A DNA stretch of 64,000 nucleotides from Planctomycetales bacterium 71-10 (lineage in GTDB: Bacteria; Planctomycetota; Planctomycetia; Isosphaerales; Isosphaeraceae). The notes under the pieces are model-generated. The model was not told the origin of the DNA and searched no databases. It saw nothing but the letters and a program-made list of their open reading frames with translations. Position 1 is the first letter of the stretch. The number at the start of each line of letters is the position of its first letter. Positions 60,821 to 64,000 of the stretch are shown one piece after another. The translations under genes and the position numbers were made by a program. The DNA is taken from positions 180,907-244,906 of the forward strand of contig MKTT01000036.1 of NCBI GenBank assembly GCA_001898385.1, given 5' to 3'.

Positions 60821-62248
60821 TCACTCGAACCGCAGGGCCTTGACCGGGTGCATCTTCGCCGCCCGCCGGGCCGGCCAGACGCTCGCCCCGACGGCGATGA
60901 AGAGCGCCCCGGCCACGATCGCGACGACCGTGTGGGGCTCGACCAGGGTCGGGATCCGGTCGAAGTAGTAGATGGAGTCGTCGAAGACCTTGTGCTTGAG
61001 GATGACGCTCAGGCCCTTCTCGATCTCGTTGATGTAGCGGACGAACAGCAGGCCGCCGGCCATCCCCACGCCGCTCCCCACCGCGCCCAGCAGCAGGCCG
61101 TAGCCGAGGAAGATGTTCCGCACGCCGGCCGTCGAGGCCCCCAGCGCCTTCAGGATGCCGATGTCGCGGGTCTTCTCCACGACGATCATCGAGAAGATCG
61201 CCAGGATGCCGAACCCCGCCACGGCGATGATGAAGAACAGCAGGATGTTCAGGATGCTCTGCTCGATCGCCACCGCCGCCAGCAGCGGCCCCTGCTTCTG
61301 CTCCCACGTCGAGACGTGGAAGAACATCGGCGAGAGCTGCTCCATCGCGAGCTGGAGCTTGTCGGCCAGCGCATCGAGGTCGGCCCCCTCGCGCACCTTG
61401 ATCTGCACCTGGTTCACCGAGCCCTTGCCGTCCGAGGCGCGCTGAAGGTTCCGCGCCCGCTGCAACTCCTCCAACGGGACGTAGACGTGGGTCGAGTCGT
61501 ACTCGCTCATCCCGCTCTTGAAGTAGCCGACCACCGTAAAGTCGTCGGCCCCGGTCTGCGGGATCTTGGCCTGCATGGGGAACGCCAGCGCGACCTTCTG
61601 CCCGATGTCGGCGATGTAGATGTCGTCCCGGCCGTTCCCCAGGTGGTAGGTGGCCAGGGCGTACCCCAGGATCGCGCCGTGGATCGGGACCTGCTTGTCC
61701 CGCTGGCTCTCCAGCCACTCGCGCTCGGATTCCTTGAGGAACGTGTCCTCGGGGTCGCTCTCCAGGGCCTTCAGGTCCCGGCCGGCGGGGGACAGGGCCT
61801 TGATGGCGTCGGTCACCTCGAACGACGGGGGGATCCGGTTGCCCTCCTGGTCGAAGAGGTGCTCGGCGAAGTCGCCGACCTTGGCCCGGTCCTCGGGTCG
61901 GACGCCGATGATCTGGACGAGCCGAGACTCGGCCGGCCGGCCCCCGCGGGAGATCCGCAGCATGCCGGGCGTCTCCATCGTCGGCGCCATCGCCACGACG
62001 TCGTCGCCGCCGACCTCCTTCACCCGGGCCATGACCTCCTCGTAGTTCCAGAACCCCTCGTAGGATCGGGACTCCACGATCAGGTCGGCGAGGACGCCGT
62101 GCAGGCGGTCGCGCATCTTGTCCGCGAACCCGGCCATCACCGAGTTCACCACGATCATCGTGGCCACGCCCAGCGTCACGCTGACGATGCTCGCCAGCGC
62201 GATATACCGGGTCCGGAGATACCGCCAGCAGAGCAGGTACTTGTACAC
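60821..62248 (-). CDS. FtsX/LolC-E-type ABC permease
   Basis: The product is 475 aa from GTG 62248 (GGGAAGGGGTGGCCTC upstream); GTG 62278 is an alternative. It has an N-terminal membrane helix ('IALASIVSVTLGVATMIVVNSVMAGF'), a large periplasmic domain (~residues 50-320, with 'TMETPGMLRISRGGRPAESRLVQIIGV' and 'KIPQTGADDFTVVGYFKSGMSEYDSTHVYVPLEEL'), then three C-terminal helices ('FFIIAVAGFGILAIFSMIVVEKTRDIGILKALGAS', 'GAVGSGVGMAGGLLFV', 'VVAIVAGALFIAVGASVWPARRAAKMHPVKALRFE'). This is the LolC/LolE layout. A single permease suggests a homodimeric LolF-type transporter. Confidence 0.92.
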   Translation of the reverse strand: MYKYLLCWRYLRTRYIALASIVSVTLGVATMIVVNSVMAGFADKMRDRLHGVLADLIVESRSYEGFWNYEEVMARVKEVGGDDVVAMAPTMETPGMLRISRGGRPAESRLVQIIGVRPEDRAKVGDFAEHLFDQEGNRIPPSFEVTDAIKALSPAGRDLKALESDPEDTFLKESEREWLESQRDKQVPIHGAILGYALATYHLGNGRDDIYIADIGQKVALAFPMQAKIPQTGADDFTVVGYFKSGMSEYDSTHVYVPLEELQRARNLQRASDGKGSVNQVQIKVREGADLDALADKLQLAMEQLSPMFFHVSTWEQKQGPLLAAVAIEQSILNILLFFIIAVAGFGILAIFSMIVVEKTRDIGILKALGASTAGVRNIFLGYGLLLGAVGSGVGMAGGLLFVRYINEIEKGLSVILKHKVFDDSIYYFDRIPTLVEPHTVVAIVAGALFIAVGASVWPARRAAKMHPVKALRFE

Positions 62249-62795
62249 GAGGCCACCCCTTCCCTGGAACCAGCCCACGAGCCATGCAAGGGCCTTGCGT
62301 ACCCCAACCCGCCGCCGCGGGGAAGGCCAGTTCCCGAGACCCGCCCGCCGCCCGGCCCCGACCGCGACGATGGAAACGCCCCGAAATTGGCTTCGATCGC
62401 GGGAAGGAGGCTTCCTCGTAATCCAACTTAAACCCTAACCAGGGAACATCTTGAACGCGCCTGAAATTTGGGTTCCTTCGTCGAAACGATATCGTTCGAG
62501 TCGAACTGCAACGACCTCGATTCGGCCGACCGATCCCGGGCGTCCGGCTTCGCGCCGAGGTCCCCCGACTCGGCGGAACGGGATGGACCGGCGCCCCCGG
62601 CCGCGGGGCCTCGCCCTCCTGCACCGCTCCCGGATTGCCAAAGAGAACGACCGTCTCCGACATGATCCGCGGCGACCCCGCGGAGATTTCAGAATTCCGA
62701 GGAGCCCCGTCGAATCGGCCTCGCGGCTGTGCTACGGTCGGGTCCGTGCGAGGTCGGGGCCCGCGAGGGGCCCTCCCCAACCGGGGGAAAGGACG
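62249..62795. other. Divergent intergenic region with a small palindrome
   Basis: No convincing gene lies in these ~547 bp between the diverging lol-type unit and the sugar kinase; the track ORFs here lack ribosome sites. The stretch 62395-62450 (GAAGGAGGCTTCCTCGTAATCCAACTTAAACCC) is locally AT-richer and is the likeliest lol promoter area. AACGATATCGTT (62485-62496), inside CGAAACGATATCGTTCG, is a 12-bp perfect palindrome that could be an operator. Confidence 0.4.
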
Positions 62796-63671
62796 ATGAA
62801 GAAGGTGTTGGCCGTCGGCGAGGTCCTGTGGGACCTGCTGCCGGGCGGGAAGCAGCTCGGCGGGGCGCCGGGGAACTTCGCCTACCATTGCCGGTCGCTG
62901 GGGGCCGACGCCCGGCTCGTCACGCGCGTCGGCGACGACGACCTCGGCCGCGAGGTCCTGGCCCGGTTCGACGCCCTCGGCCTGCCGACCGAATTCGTCC
63001 AGGTCGACCCCGAGGCCCCCACCGGCACGGTCGGGGTGGAGCTGACCGACGGCCAGCCGCGTTACACGATCCACGAGGGCGTCGCCTGGGACCGCATCGA
63101 GGCCGGCGCGGCGGCCCTGGCGTTCGCCGCCGAGGCCGACGCGATCGGCTTCGGCAGCCTGGCGCAGCGGTCGCCCCGATCGAGGGAGTCCATCGGCCGG
63201 ATCGTCGCCGCCGCGAAGCCCGGCGCGCTGCGGATCTTCGACGTCAACCTCCGGCCGCCGTTCGTCGACCGCGACGTCGTCGATCGGTCGCTGGAGATGG
63301 CGAACGTCCTGAAGCTCAACGACCAGGAGTTGGTCGAACTGGGCTCGATGTTCGGGCTGGAGGGCGAGCCCCGCGAGGTCATCGCCGGGCTGGCCGATCG
63401 CTTCGGGTTGGAGGTCGTCGCGGTGACGCGAGGGGACTCCGGCAGCCTGCTGTTTCGCGGCGGCGAGTGGTCGGACCACCCCGGAGTCCCGGCGGAGGTC
63501 GTCGACGCGATCGGCGCGGGGGACTCGTTCGCGGCGGCGATGGCGGTGGGGCTGCTGGACGGCCGGCCGCTCGACGAGATCAACCGCCGCGCCAACGCGG
63601 TCGCCGCGTTCGTCTGCACACGGCCGGGGGGGACGCCCGCGCTCCCCGAGTCGCTGATCCGCGGGTCCTGA
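62796..63671 (+). CDS. PfkB-family sugar kinase (fructokinase-like)
   Basis: The product is 291 aa from ATG 62796 after GGGGGAAAGGACG. The ribokinase fold shows 'LAVGEVLWDLLPGGKQLGGAPGNFAYHCRSLGADARLVTRVGDDDLGREVL' at the N-terminus (substrate-binding GGAPGN), 'IFDVNLRPPFVDRDVVDRSL', and the C-terminal PfkB signature 'VVDAIGAGDSFAAAMAVGLL' with catalytic Asp in GAGDS. The 'GGAPGNFA' and 'DVNLRPP' forms are usual in fructokinases and related enzymes. The MFS sugar porter immediately downstream makes uptake plus phosphorylation of a hexose likely. Confidence 0.93.
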   Translation: MKKVLAVGEVLWDLLPGGKQLGGAPGNFAYHCRSLGADARLVTRVGDDDLGREVLARFDALGLPTEFVQVDPEAPTGTVGVELTDGQPRYTIHEGVAWDRIEAGAAALAFAAEADAIGFGSLAQRSPRSRESIGRIVAAAKPGALRIFDVNLRPPFVDRDVVDRSLEMANVLKLNDQELVELGSMFGLEGEPREVIAGLADRFGLEVVAVTRGDSGSLLFRGGEWSDHPGVPAEVVDAIGAGDSFAAAMAVGLLDGRPLDEINRRANAVAAFVCTRPGGTPALPESLIRGS

Positions 63672-63707
63672 ATCCAACCGTCGCCCGGTCGTGCCCTGGA
63701 GGTTCGC

Positions 63708-64000
63708 GTGGACGTCTCGTTCGATCGCTCGTCGTCCGTCGATTCGGCCGCGTCGGGGGCCCGGTCGCTGTCGGGCCCCCTGCTCTTCAGCACGTTCGTC
63801 GCCAGTTTGGGGGGCCTGCTGTTCGGGTTCGACGTGTCGATCATGTCGGGCGCGGAGGAGGCGGTCCGGAACGTCTTCGCGCTCTCCAGCGGGTGGCTCG
63901 GGTTCACGATCGCCAGCGCCCCGCTGGGGACGGTGTTCGGGTCGATCCTGGCGAGCAAGCCGGCCGACGTCTGGGGTCGTCGGCCGGTGCTGGCGGTGCT
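63708..64000 (+). CDS. MFS sugar porter (3' partial)
   Basis: GTG 63708 follows CTGGAGGTTCGC and opens the frame to the right window edge; 97 codons are visible. After a Ser-rich N-terminal tail the first membrane helix 'FSTFVASLGGLLFGFDVSIMSGAE' carries the G-G-L-L-F-G-F/Y-D sequence characteristic of the sugar porter branch of the major facilitator superfamily (XylE/GalP/GLUT). The second helix 'GWLGFTIASAPLGTVFGSILASKPADVWGRRPVLAV' includes the D-x-x-G-R-R loop. It lies 36 bp downstream of the kinase gene, so the two probably form a sugar-use operon. Confidence 0.92.
   Translation, partial: MDVSFDRSSSVDSAASGARSLSGPLLFSTFVASLGGLLFGFDVSIMSGAEEAVRNVFALSSGWLGFTIASAPLGTVFGSILASKPADVWGRRPVLAV

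Noticed and set aside
60054-63677. 1207-aa continuous ORF suggesting a giant LolD fusion
   Set aside because: Only the last 236 residues look like protein (ATPase). Upstream it runs antisense to the sugar kinase and out of frame through the permease, so it is an open frame by base composition.

Overview
The window is about 71% G+C bacterial DNA with densely packed genes. It looks like a planctomycete, most likely Isosphaeraceae (Paludisphaera, Aquisphaera or Tautonia type). The clues are a secreted DUF1501 protein beside a DUF1549/DUF1553 cytochrome-type protein, a CxxCH planctomycete-type cytochrome domain, a DUF1080 protein, a secreted sulfatase, frequent GTG starts and 4-bp ATGA/GTGA stop-start overlaps. 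LpxK, heptosyltransferase, WaaP-like kinase, TolC-like and Lol-type genes indicate a cell with an outer membrane carrying lipopolysaccharide. I see no tRNA, rRNA, CRISPR array, insertion sequence or prophage. The genus placement is inference from gene content, not from a marker gene.

Layout. 1-4.6 kb: a Pro/Ala/Glu-rich protein cut by the window edge, a cytochrome-like exported protein, glutamate dehydrogenase, a STAS protein. 4.7-9.5 kb: mannose-1-phosphate guanylyltransferase, RuvX, then a cobalamin lower-ligand operon whose first gene is an in-frame fusion of an SDR epimerase to CobT, followed by CobS and CobC. 9.5-12.3 kb: a ChbG/HpnK deacetylase, then a two-gene cassette of less extreme base composition: an OLD/ABC-type ATPase overlapping a small protein with a TOPRIM-like acidic pattern. 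This is the best candidate for an undescribed system. 12.3-17.6 kb: ClpS, an RlmI-like methyltransferase, a DtxR-family regulator, glycine oxidase and small genes. 17.6-28.4 kb: DUF1080, a two-component pair beside an aquaglyceroporin and an SBF transporter, a secreted Pro-rich protein, GlpD and a sulfatase. 28.4-29.7 kb: a gene-poor stretch rich in REP/BIME-like repeats. 29.7-32 kb: a TolC-like lipoprotein.

33-42.9 kb is an envelope region: LpxK, heptosyltransferase, SDR, a GT39-like membrane enzyme and a WaaP-like kinase. This block lies between two inverted copies of a ~180-bp composite repeat. After it come a GT4 enzyme, a nucleotidyltransferase and an unusual PlsY fused to a C-terminal propeller-like domain. 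44-49.3 kb (minus strand) is a second sugar operon with nucleotide-sugar dehydrogenase, epimerase, GT2 and a large membrane protein. 49.5-57 kb: a coiled-coil membrane protein, cupin, Tat-exported aldo/keto reductase, and DUF1549/1553 - Uma2 - DUF1501. 57-64 kb: a lone sugar-type ABC ATPase convergent with a five-gene minus-strand run (Lol-type permease and ATPase, IlvE, UspA, NUDIX), then a PfkB sugar kinase and the start of an MFS sugar porter.

Most of the long opposite-strand ORFs in the track are high-GC shadows. Start sites were chosen by Shine-Dalgarno match, overlap with the upstream gene and family length. All homology statements come from reading motifs; no database search was run.
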